Shown: positions 9,775 through 18,346 of the stretch, one piece after another | How the letters are laid out: each line of letters opens with the position of its first letter | How positions within the stretch are numbered: position 1 is the first letter of the stretch | Assembly: GCA_003427395.1 (NCBI GenBank) | Contig: BFEA01000202.1 | Location: 357,640 to 389,910 of the forward strand | Direction of reading: 5' to 3' | DNA: 32,271 nt | Origin: Chara braunii | Taxonomy: Eukaryota > Streptophyta > Charophyceae > Charales > Characeae | Notes under the pieces: generated by a model | Database searches by the model: none | Told to the model about the DNA's origin: nothing | What the model saw: the letters and a program-made list of their open reading frames with translations, nothing else | Position numbers and translations under genes: made by a program

Positions 9775-9845
9775 TGGTCAGGTCTCGTTCCCGGTATCTG
9801 CATCATAGCAATCTAATGCGTTAACCTACTAGGCTAGCTCCTTTC
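9775..9845 (-). repeat. tRNA-like SINE head, minus orientation
   Basis: On the minus strand, TAGCCTAGTAGGTTAACGC (starting at 9,836) is a good A-box, and GGGAACGAGACC (9,781-9,792) is a B-box-like sequence. The A-to-B span is 56 nt, identical to the plus-strand copy, and ATGATGCAGA is shared. The two heads converge on about 170 bases of sequence that contains two TCAGTCGCG strings. Confidence 0.55.
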
Positions 9846-10009
9846 ACGGAAGCTGAAAGAGCAACCTCCCTATTTGAAAAGTTCCGCCCAATTGGCCATA
9901 TACGGTGTGGCATACCCTGCCTGCCCCATCCCTCTTCGCTACCAGCTGTCTGCCTACAGCTTGGGCAGGGATTCCAACCATCAAGTTGAAGTGTCTGACA
10001 CCCCAACCC

Positions 10010-10085
10010 TTGGTGCGGGATCGAACCTTGAGCCTTGAGAGATAAAATAATAGACACCTTGTCTCTTCCCGCGCCACGACCATTC
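10010..10085 (-). repeat. Third tRNA-like head, minus orientation
   Basis: A perfect B-box core, GGTTCGATCCC, lies on the minus strand at 10,017-10,027. A weaker A-box-like TGGCGCGGGA begins at 10,076, giving about 60 nt in total. The T-arm does not pair properly, so this is a SINE-like fragment and not a tRNA gene. Confidence 0.4.
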
Positions 10086-10208
10086 ATTTTAAGCCTACCT
10101 AGGCCATGAATTGCACGACTATTTAGGTAGAATAGGTCTATCCTTAGCATTCCTGCGACCGTGTGCCTCGGCAGCCCTGCTAGAAGCCACCAACTAGCGT
10201 TGTTACTC

Positions 10209-10640
10209 TCAGACTCCACAGACGTCCGAACTAAAGGTAAAAAAAAAATTAGTCTCTCGGTCATAGGCTAGTCTAAATGAACTTTTGGCTAACGTCATTC
10301 TCATCAAGCCTTTAATTTTAACGAGAAAGTCAGACAGGGTCTGACATTTAAAATCCTCGGCAAATACCCTTGTCAGGGTATTTGGCCCGACAACGCCCAT
10401 CCTAAATTGCATGGAAACTTCACCATTCGGGGCGACAACCGATTTGATGTTTAGATAATGGTGTTCACAATTTACTTGTTCTGACCCCCATATGTTCTTG
10501 TCTAAAATTAATAGAGCGAGATAGGAAATCTGGTCTGGGAGATGCAGTCGTGACACGAGCAATCGGCGCTTGAGGGAGCCGAGGTCTGGTGGGATTTCAT
10601 CTTGCATTATATGGAAAAGCACAAGATAGGATATTAGCAA
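10209..10640 (-). pseudogene. Unrecognised protein remnant with DKNIW motif, copy 1
   Basis: A 143-residue open frame I do not recognise. It holds LILDKNIWGSEQ (D at 10,500-10,502), then HYLNIKS...PNGEVSMQF. The same order, DKNIW and then YLHIK...DPEGYI, occurs about 1.5 kb away at 11,836-12,075 on the same strand. Flanking DNA is also duplicated: a TGGGATTTCATCTTGCATTA-like string near 10,590 recurs in diverged form near 10,880. This looks like one decayed member of a tandem gene family. No signal peptide, membrane segment or catalytic motif is evident. Confidence 0.35.
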
Positions 10641-11454
10641 TTACTCGCTGCTAGTCCAGCGAAAATTTAAAGCAACTGCGAGTATACTCCCACTTATTCG
10701 AAGCACGCGAGGAGTAAAAACGAATGCATTTACTAAAAGTGCGAGTGCATAAACTAAAAAGAATGGTTGAACATCGGAAAGTAAAAAAGGACACATCTTC
10801 TAAGACGAAGTTCGGGTTATTAGTGAAGAAAGAGTTTGGGTTATCTGTTAGACTCGCTTGTGCAAGCAGTTGAAGTCCCGCTGGATTTCATCCGGCATTA
10901 CTTGATAAAGCAAGAAGGGATTGTCAGACAGTGATGTCGAAGCTCGAGACAGGGGACAAATGAAAGACGACACATTTTCTAAACAAAATCAGCACTGCAA
11001 AGGATCACAATGACATAACTTCTGGACAAACGTAAGAACGATGTGAAACACGATAGCGAGTTGACTCGAACTTATATGAAGTACTTTATCATTTAGTGTG
11101 GAAAAGTGGGAAAAGACACATCCTCGAAGAGGGGGTCCTGGTTAACAGTTCAGGGTGACTTGTGTCCAGGGTCACTACAACAACGATTTAACTAAGACTA
11201 GCATCTTCTAGGAGGAAGTCCGGACTGGCAGTTTCAGGGTGACCGGTGTCCCTCTTCATAATAAGGATAGTCATAGATCTTCCTCCGCCTACCACTTACA
11301 AATTGTAATGTTTGGACACTTGAGCGGTGGTACTCCACTTTCCAGAGAACAACATCATTGTAGTTGTACTTATGTTCCAACGTAAAAAATATCTCCTCAC
11401 ATAACCCGAAAAAGAAGAAAAGTTGTATATGAACCAGTCAATCCTTAGACTCAA
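10641..11454. other. Diverged internal duplications between paralogous remnants
   Basis: No open frame is supported. Several phrases recur in diverged form, such as GGACACATCTTCTAAGACGAAG (near 10,790), GACACATCCTCGAAGAGGGGG (near 11,115) and CATCTTCTAGGAGGAAG (near 11,202), each followed by a TTCGGGTTA- or CAGGGTGAC-like string. The pattern is that of decayed tandem copies of one gene or element. Confidence 0.4.
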
Positions 11455-11667
11455 TTATTTCGCTGGAGCATGATCTATATGAATCCGATCTCGAAAGCGC
11501 CTCAGAGAACCCGCAAAAGTAGGCTCACGAAAGTATTCCCTCACTAGGAAGAAAGATCTCATTTTTTTACCATAAACTTTCGTCTCCATGAAAAGTGTTA
11601 GCACGTGCTTGTCACGATTAAACAGACAAACTCGACCATGGTAGTCTACAATCACCGAGAAATGCAA
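11455..11667 (-). pseudogene. Short unrecognised open frame in the decayed minus-strand locus
   Basis: A 70-residue frame with no family I can name. It begins MHFSVIVDYHGRVCLFNRDK and continues into a basic KVYGKKMRSFFLVREYF stretch. The composition is protein-like, and it lies between the two DKNIW remnants on the same strand, so it may be another fragment of that family. Confidence 0.25.
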
Positions 11668-11835
11668 CTAGGGTTTCCCGATGCAGTACCAAACACAGAG
11701 TTTAACATATTGGTCGTTCATACAATCCCATTCTTGTTCAAAGCATAGTAAGTTTCACACCTCAACCATATCATCGATGTTGACATTCTCGTCCTCGCGG
11801 GAATGATGTTATTTACGTTGAACTTCTTCTAACTT

Positions 11836-12075
11836 TCAGTAAAGGTACCACATATTTGACCCTCTATCACGAATTATTGTTGTTTTTCCATCGATTATGC
11901 GTGTTTCAGATTGAATATAACCCTCGGGGTCGGCCTCAGCTTTGATATGCAGGTAATCGACATCGAAACTTATCAAATTCCACACCCATATATTCTTGTC
12001 CATGATGATGAGCCTCCTGTCCGGATGGTGAAACTGGAAACAATAGGCACTCTCGGGTGAGGAGGTTTCGTACAA
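11836..12075 (-). pseudogene. Unrecognised protein remnant with DKNIW motif, copy 2
   Basis: A 79-residue frame containing IIMDKNIWVWN (D at 11,998-12,000) followed by DYLHIKAEADPEGYIQSETRI. It matches copy 1 at 10,209-10,640 in motif order and spacing, with low identity. The product is unknown; the conserved D/P-x-G turn after a short beta-like segment recurs in two further frames upstream (12,606-12,878 and 13,793-14,149). Confidence 0.35.
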
Positions 12076-12249
12076 TGTTTCGTAGTGGTTGAATTGACCC
12101 GAGCTTATTTCACCACAACAACCATGATTATAGCGGTGTCAACTGGAACTAAGATATTTAGTTGGATCTCCACTATGTGGGGAGGTTCGTCCACATCTAT
12201 CCTGCAGGCCAAGAAATATGAATTAGTTTGTAGTTAACTTCACGGACAA

Positions 12250-12601
12250 TTAATAATTGTTTTTTGCCAACAGTTTTGCGCACCTAGTGGCCTGTCGAAG
12301 TGAATCCGCAGTACAACAAATTTGGATCAGTTCACATTTATGTAAATGGCCCGTCGAACGGACCGCTGATGTAGTCGTTGCCCAGGGCCAATAGTGCCTT
12401 CCCGCAAACAGATGCGGGTATTGAAAGACCTTTAGTGAATTTGCTTTTACCCCTGCGTTTGTGAAAAGACCTTCTCCAGGCGAAAGCCAGAGTGTCGGCA
12501 CATTGCCATTGAGGCGTTTTGGATGTGGAAATTTTCACTTCCTTGTTTAAGCCCCAAGGTATCTTTTCCGAACATCTAACACGTGACCAGTAGGCACCCA
12601 A
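12250..12601 (-). pseudogene. Unrecognised remnant read in two overlapping frames
   Basis: Two minus-strand frames overlap here (12,250-12,501 and 12,338-12,601), which suggests one coding sequence broken by a frameshift. The upstream part starts MGAYWSRVRCSEKIPWG. It lies about 5 bases from the next frame (12,606-12,878), so both may be one gene. No known domain is apparent. Confidence 0.25.
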
Positions 12602-12605
12602 TACA

Positions 12606-12878
12606 CTACATAGACATTCTCAAATTTTGGATTGGCACAATAACCCCACGTTTTGCTCTGCCCACCCAGAATTTGACACAATCAGCAACATCCTCATCGG
12701 GCAGTCCAATAATAAGAAAATCCCGCTCGTTTAGATGGCCCCTCGGGTCGAAGTCAAGTTTTGGGCGCCGGGCGAACCTTCCTTGGTCCGACATAGACCA
12801 ACAAAACCTGGGCGGAGGAGGGCCGCTTTCTAGAGGTTCGATGGATGTTTCGACTTTTCCACTAAGCATTCCGACCAA
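12606..12878 (-). pseudogene. Unrecognised remnant, possible paralogue 3
   Basis: A 90-residue frame with RPKLDFDPRGHLNERDFLI, which resembles the K..xDPxGxI segment of the DKNIW remnants. A proline-rich run (GPPPPRFCW) lies upstream of it. The resemblance is by eye and short, so paralogy is an inference. Confidence 0.25.
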
Positions 12879-13012
12879 AGGGAGTGAGGGTAGATTTCAG
12901 TGGTGGTAGTAGAGTTAGACTCGTGCAACATATCATGCCCTCTGTGAAGCATACTTCAGGCCAACAAATAGGAAAGGAGAACGGTGGGAGGAAAGAAGAA
13001 GAAGAAGGGAAA

Positions 13013-13392
13013 NNNNNNNNNNNNNNNNNNNNNNNNNNNNNNNNNNNNNNNNNNNNNNNNNNNNNNNNNNNNNNNNNNNNNNNNNNNNNNNNNNNNNNNN
13101 NNNNNNNNNNNNNNNNNNNNNNNNNNNNNNNNNNNNNNNNNNNNNNNNNNNNNNNNNNNNNNNNNNNNNNNNNNNNNNNNNNNNNNNNNNNNNNNNNNNN
13201 NNNNNNNNNNNNNNNNNNNNNNNNNNNNNNNNNNNNNNNNNNNNNNNNNNNNNNNNNNNNNNNNNNNNNNNNNNNNNNNNNNNNNNNNNNNNNNNNNNNN
13301 NNNNNNNNNNNNNNNNNNNNNNNNNNNNNNNNNNNNNNNNNNNNNNNNNNNNNNNNNNNNNNNNNNNNNNNNNNNNNNNNNNNNNNNNNNNN
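13013..13392. other. Assembly gap (Ns)
   Basis: About 380 undetermined bases, bounded by a GAAGAAGAAGAAGGGAA purine run on the left and a run of about 18 G on the right. The flanking homopolymer explains the gap. Long open frames that cross it are meaningless. Confidence 0.95.
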
Positions 13393-13792
13393 GGGGGGGG
13401 GGGGGGGGGGAGAAGCATGGCTTGCGTACTCACCATTGACAACTGGAAACCAGTGGACGGGTCTGTCATTGGGCTTCCATTCCTTATCTGTGCAAAATTT
13501 ATTGTAAACCATATTGGACTGTCATCCAACATATATAATTTGAAAAGGTGGGGCTTAAACATGCCGACGATGGTTTTATCGATGTGTCAATCCAATACTA
13601 CGAAAATCAGCAGTATGATCAAGCTAGGTGCACATCGGTGGTATTGTGTGCGATGACTCGATAAGAGAAAACAACAACTTCATTGTGTTAACATCACTGT
13701 CCCTTAATTGTTTGTGTACGTGTGCCCAACCAGCATGAATCTATGTCGCATCTATGTCTGTGTGCGTGTACCCAACCAGCATGAATCCCACT

Positions 13793-14149
13793 TCAACATC
13801 TTTGAAAATTTTGAACTTCACCAGAAGTGAGTCCAAGGCCATCAAGTACTAGTTTTTGTTCTCCCTCCAGTAGTTGTCCGCCTGGATTCGCAGGTGGGGC
13901 AACGATCTCTATCCGGACAACTGCAACTCGTATGGAGTTTGCATGATGCATGTGATGGTCCTTCTGGAATCGTGCAGGTAGAAAGGCAAATGAGTGTATA
14001 CGTAAGTAGGCAGTTTTCTTCCATGAGCAACAACGACGGTGAGGTTCGTCTTCATCATTTGGTCGTGTTTTAGTTCCTAAGAGTAATTTAACATGTCGAT
14101 GTAAGGAATGGTTGTTTTTTTCTGATCCACTCCAGCAATGATAAGGCAA
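13793..14149 (-). pseudogene. Unrecognised remnant, possible paralogue 4
   Basis: A 118-residue frame with no family I recognise. Near its end it carries RIEIVAPPANPGGQLLEGEQ, which has the same hydrophobic-x-hydrophobic ... P-x-G-x-hydrophobic pattern as the three remnants downstream. The N-terminal part is rich in His and Lys. It belongs by strand and position to the same decayed locus. Confidence 0.25.
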
Positions 14150-14206
14150 AGGTATTCGTTGGGCTTCAAAATGGAACTAAGCTTTTAGTCAGCGCAATCG
14201 ACACAA

Positions 14207-14674
14207 TTAAGACATGAACAAGTTGGTGTTGACAGAGCTGTGTTCAAAGTCGTCACTGTCATGACCATGAGCGGCGTTGTCTTTGCCCTGTCTAAGGCGC
14301 ACAAACTCGCCACATTTGGTGAACGAGTTAGATTTCACAAGGTGAACATGCCACAAGTACATCCTCCATATGGAGTAAAACACTAGCTCGGAGACGACGA
14401 CATGACCCGCTGCTACCAAGTCTCCCTTGATAGACTCGTAGACAAGTAGCTTGGTAAAACACTTCGGGATTCTGATTTTAGGTCTCTCCACGATCCCCCT
14501 CACAATCATTTTGTTAGACATAGCATCTCCGTGTTCATTAACGAAACTTGTCACACGAGCGAGCATGGATATGTACTCGGGTTTCGGGCTCCACAAACCC
14601 CATTGAGCATGCCGGCCACGGACGGCCCCGTTCGACGTGCACTGTTCATATCGACGGTAAGTATTACGACACAT
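14207..14674 (-). pseudogene. Unrecognised 155-residue open frame
   Basis: One of the longest uninterrupted frames in the minus-strand locus. It has protein-like composition with no repeats, including KMIVRGIVERPKIRIPKCF and ELVFYSIWRMYLWHVH, but no domain I can name. Its start and end are arbitrary because frames on either side are broken. It may be part of the same decayed multi-gene unit. Confidence 0.3.
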
Positions 14675-15109
14675 TCCTAATATTCTTCACCAGCCGGTGA
14701 TGCACAAACATCGCCTACACTGCACTGGTTCGACTCTCACCAAACCACCCTTAAGGATAGTGAAATTTTCAAGGGTTAGCCCCCACCGCTCGATCCTCTT
14801 TTCGATGGACATTTCATAGTATGCTTCACGGACCGGTTTGACGTCATCAATGGTTAGGGTCCGAAGGCACTTGTTTTTACAACACTTGTACGTTGGAACG
14901 AGGGCGGTGTTAGTTTCATCTAGTGAAGATTTTGTTTTTTTTTAATGTTCAGACCTCCCAACGGGCCTGTTTTTCCGACTGTAACTTGTCCTCTCCCTAG
15001 GCAGGGGGTGTGATAAGACGTGACGGATTGCCTCGGGAGTTCCTGGAGAGTTCAAAGTCGAGGAGTCGTCGGTCTTGTCCCTTTGGATGTTCCTTGGCAC
15101 ATCCGCCGA

Positions 15110-15508
15110 CTCTGACATACCGTAGAAATCCGTGTCTATGGAAGCAACCAGTCTGTGTTTCCCAGAGGGGGAACCGGAGAAATTAGTCTTGCATCGTTCG
15201 ACATGCCAAAGAAAGCGGTATATCTACCGTTTCCAGTTTTGTCATAGGGTGTTGTGAGGTGGCGGCTGCAGGCGCAGCTGCGGACTCAATGGACCCAGGG
15301 GAGAGTCAGTTATTCCACCATCACACAGAGTTGATGGTTCCCCTAGCTTTTCGCCATCAGACACACCATAGAAGTCAGTATCCACTAATGAGCTCCTCTA
15401 GTCACCTAAAACTGGTTGAGTAATTTTCATGCTTTCGTATCGTTCACCCGCTTCCTCTTCATAAGTTGATTTATGGTTTCAGACACACCTTAGAAGTCTG
15501 TATCTACC
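15110..15508 (-). pseudogene. Decayed coding stretch with a four-copy VDTDFYGVS motif
   Basis: The minus strand encodes the motif (V/I)DTDFYG(V/M)S(D/E) at about 15,478-15,508 (with a stop in place of Y), 15,357-15,385, 15,200-15,227 (frameshifted, FFGMSN) and 15,110-15,140. Spacing is uneven (about 90-157 bases), so these are repeats within a protein and not a simple DNA satellite. The acidic, Ser/Gly-rich surroundings suggest short linear motifs in a disordered region. The protein is unknown. Confidence 0.45.
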
Positions 15509-15582
15509 AAAACTAGTGCATTGGGCATGGTGCACACTTCCAGATTCTCACCAGTGCCCTACATCAGCACGTCAGCTATGTA

Positions 15583-16310
15583 CTAAGCGTCGATATCGTC
15601 AGCGAAGCGAACATATCGACGAAGGTAAGACTTTATTGTCATGTCCGAACAAAACCCATTTGCGGGTATCAACAACGAGAAATCCCTTTTGAGATAATGT
15701 GGGTTGTCGCAAGGAGCATCTCCGCTGATGTCACAAGAACTACATGCTTGAATGTCATATTCTCCACGGTGTACCGTGACAATGGCAAGGCGGGTGGGAT
15801 GTTCTCGTAACCCGTTTGAAGAGACACACCTACAGGGAGCAATATAGTGAGGCGAAAATTGTACAAAAAAAAAACAACCGTAACATATCGCGAGGTCAGG
15901 AATCGGGAACATGGAATGCTCACGACACAAGAGTGAAATACAGAACATCATGATCCAAGAGTGACATGTAACTAAACAAGTTGATGAAACAAGAACGGAA
16001 GGCAAAACATCATGATACAAGAGTGGCATGCAACTTAACAAAATGATGAAAATGAAAATTAAGTGTTAACTCGCACTTCATATAAAGGGGATTTTAATTG
16101 CGAGTCAATTCGCATTTCGAAAATTAAAATTAAGGGTAAAGATAAAGAAACAAGAGCGAAACACAAAACATCATAATACAACAGTGGCATGGAGCTGAAC
16201 AAACTTATGAGAACAAAATTAAGGGTTAACTCGCACTTAAAAGGGTCTTTACCCGATGTAGGCCTCAGACCTTGTAAAATTAAAGCAGTATGGGTCTTAT
16301 AAAGCAACAT
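15583..16310. repeat. Imperfect tandem repeats, about 60-200 bp
   Basis: The string AACATCATGATACAAGAGTGGCATG and its variants occur at about 15,945, 16,007 and 16,167 (plus strand), and TTAAGTGTTAACTCGCACTT-like strings occur at about 16,058 and 16,219. Minus-strand frames here simply read these repeats, so I do not call a gene. It separates the decayed minus-strand locus from the LTR-like region of the Ty3 element. Confidence 0.6.
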
Positions 16311-16339
16311 GAAAGGGTATCTCGCCAGGGCTCAGAAAC

Positions 16340-17391
16340 GTGAAAGCAGGTCAAAGGTCAAGTTCTCTATCAACGGGCACATCCAAATCTAAAGCAAAGG
16401 GCATTGTCAAAAGACTTACCTGTTCACCAAAAGATGTGCATGTCATGTCTGTTCGAGTAAGGGTGTGTTTGTACGTGCAGACAGTGTACCTGTTCGTCCA
16501 AAGAAGAGTGTCTGTTCTGGCAGTGTGTATGTCTGTTCGTCTAGAGTTGTGCCTGTCCGAAAGTAAAGTCAACAGGTAAAGTCCCAGTTCTGGTCTAAGT
16601 CAAGGGGACAATCCAGATCCAAACTTTCAAGTCCAAATCTAGGCCGAGAGGCCTCAGCAGCAGTTGAACCTCATTGGGACTATACTGGGACACATGCAAT
16701 GCAGGGTCTGGGACAAAGGAAAGGCTGACTGAGCCAATGCATACCCAGCGAGGAGTGACCAGCACTATAAAGGAAGCGGCCAGCCTCATTCCTCGCCANA
16801 TCTCCACTGGCTTCAATGCGTGGAAGTGTTGTNGCGCNTGTNCGCTAGTCAGTAGGAGCAGCGCTGAAGAAGAAGATGCGTTGGACACAGATTGTGCGCT
16901 GGGAAGAATGCAGCCATAGCTGCCCANCGAGTTAGTGAGGACATAGAGGGTTAGTAGTTAGCTATGAGTAACATTCAGAGTAGATCCTCATGAGTGAAGG
17001 GTGTGTATGCATCGTAGGAGGAAGGGACTGAGGCAGAGAGTGTTCATTCAAGGTTTGGCTATGGAAGATACTTACCTAAGTTGGAGGTGAACTGCAGAGG
17101 TGGCGTTGATGAGTAGTGACCACATTGATGACTTGGAGACAATCTGTAGGAGTAGCGCTGATGTTTTGGAAGTCATATTGATAAGTTGACAAGGGATTTG
17201 CATTGCGGTGATGAGCGCTGGACTCAAGGAACTATAAGACTCTTTGTAATCATATTTTTGATAATATAAGCTGTGAAACTCGGTTCTCTTCTTATCTACC
17301 TTTGTCTACTGTGTGCGACTACTGATCATTGTGTGCGAGTACGATGCCTGACATGTACACACTTGCGTGAGATGGTCCCCAGGACCCATGC
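16340..17391 (+). mobile_element. Probable 5' LTR of the Ty3/Gypsy element
   Basis: The right edge is set by the primer-binding site at 17,398 (sequence ends ...CATGCA before it). A TATAAAG box lies at 16,767-16,773. A TTTGTAAT...AATATAAGCTGTG stretch near 17,250-17,275 is typical of the end of R. The left edge is a guess, because no 3' LTR is present for comparison. The first part holds repeated TGTCTGTTCG strings (16,447-16,545), and several single Ns (16,799-16,926) mark uncertain bases. Confidence 0.5.
16767..16773 (+). promoter_or_regulatory. TATA box in the LTR
   Basis: TATAAAG lies about 630 bases upstream of the primer-binding site in the LTR-like region, in the orientation of gag and pol. 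It is the best candidate for the element promoter; no start-site evidence is available. Confidence 0.4.
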
Positions 17392-17397
17392 AAAATT

Positions 17398-17409
17398 TGG
17401 TATCGGAGC
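17398..17409 (+). other. Primer-binding site, initiator tRNA-Met
   Basis: TGGTATCGGAGC matches the complement of the 3' end of initiator tRNA-Met (TGGTATCAGAGC in plants) at 11 of 12 positions. It is preceded by AAATT and the presumed LTR end. It sets element orientation as plus and agrees with the gag-pol order. Confidence 0.75.
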
Positions 17410-18346
17410 AGATGCTCGCTGTACTCATAGCGCTGGCATGATCAAGGCCGGCGAGAAGTGGTGATGGAGAATAAGTGAAGGAGGGAGGAAGAGAAGAGGT
17501 GTTGGATGGTGGGGGAAGCAGGCCGAAGAAGAAGTGGCGAAGTCTACTTACCTGGAGCGTGCGAAGTGTCATGGAGCATCATCGGCGGTATCTTCAAGAA
17601 GAGAGAAGCACCACCTTTCCCTGAACCTGCATGTATGTGTGTGTCCCCTACCTTCTCTCTCTCTGACCCTCTGAAGGTGACTGCTGCTGGTATGGAGTCG
17701 AAGTCTGGATCTGGGTCGTCCTAGAGTCTGGATGGTCCAAGTGCGATGTGTCAGGGCCTGGTCACACTAGGTTAGGTGGTCCAGTGTTCTGCAAGTAGGA
17801 GTAGACTTCTCTCCTACCCCTCTCGATAGGCAGACTGGGTATTGTCGTCAAGGATTAAGAATCGATGTGGGAAGTGGCTATCTGCCACATCAGATTGCAA
17901 GTATCAGGCAGCGTAAGAATGATATTGAGCATCTACAGGGCCTGTTGAGCCTGATAGAAAGAGACATTTGAACGAAGTATTCCTGCCTGGTTGGATAAGT
18001 GAACCATCTGAATCTGATCTTCTGCACTGTACTCCATACCTGCATCAGACACCCAGCAAGTTAGTATTAAAAAGAAAAAAAGAAAAAAATACATCAAGGG
18101 AAACAAGATATCAGACACACATTGCTAAAAGCCTGATCCAGGGAGCCAGACAGCATATCAAAAGGACAAGAAAGAGTATAAACAGTCAACTTGTTTTAGT
18201 TTGGTCTATTGTTTGATCTACGCAGCACCTTCTACAATAAAAAAAAAAAAGTATAGTACTCTATTCACCGCAGATCAGGAATTGAGTCCGTAAGTGGGAT
18301 AGTTCCTTGGTGATCCGGCGGAGGGTCCCCTGTGCCAGTAGTCATC
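17410..18346 (+). other. Ty3 leader between primer-binding site and gag
   Basis: About 0.94 kb without a supported coding region. It contains a purine-rich stretch (about 17,470-17,540) and a poly-A-rich segment near 18,065-18,090. It is interpreted as the untranslated leader from its position between the primer-binding site and the gag start. Confidence 0.5.

Noticed and set aside
12862-13562. Long open frames of about 210 codons crossing the gap
   Set aside because: They consist mostly of undetermined residues from the N stretch, flanked by poly-G and poly-purine.
15583-16310. Two minus-strand frames of 152 and 83 codons
   Set aside because: They read through imperfect tandem repeats and repeat each other (SMPLLYYDVL-like text), which is better explained as satellite-like DNA than as genes.
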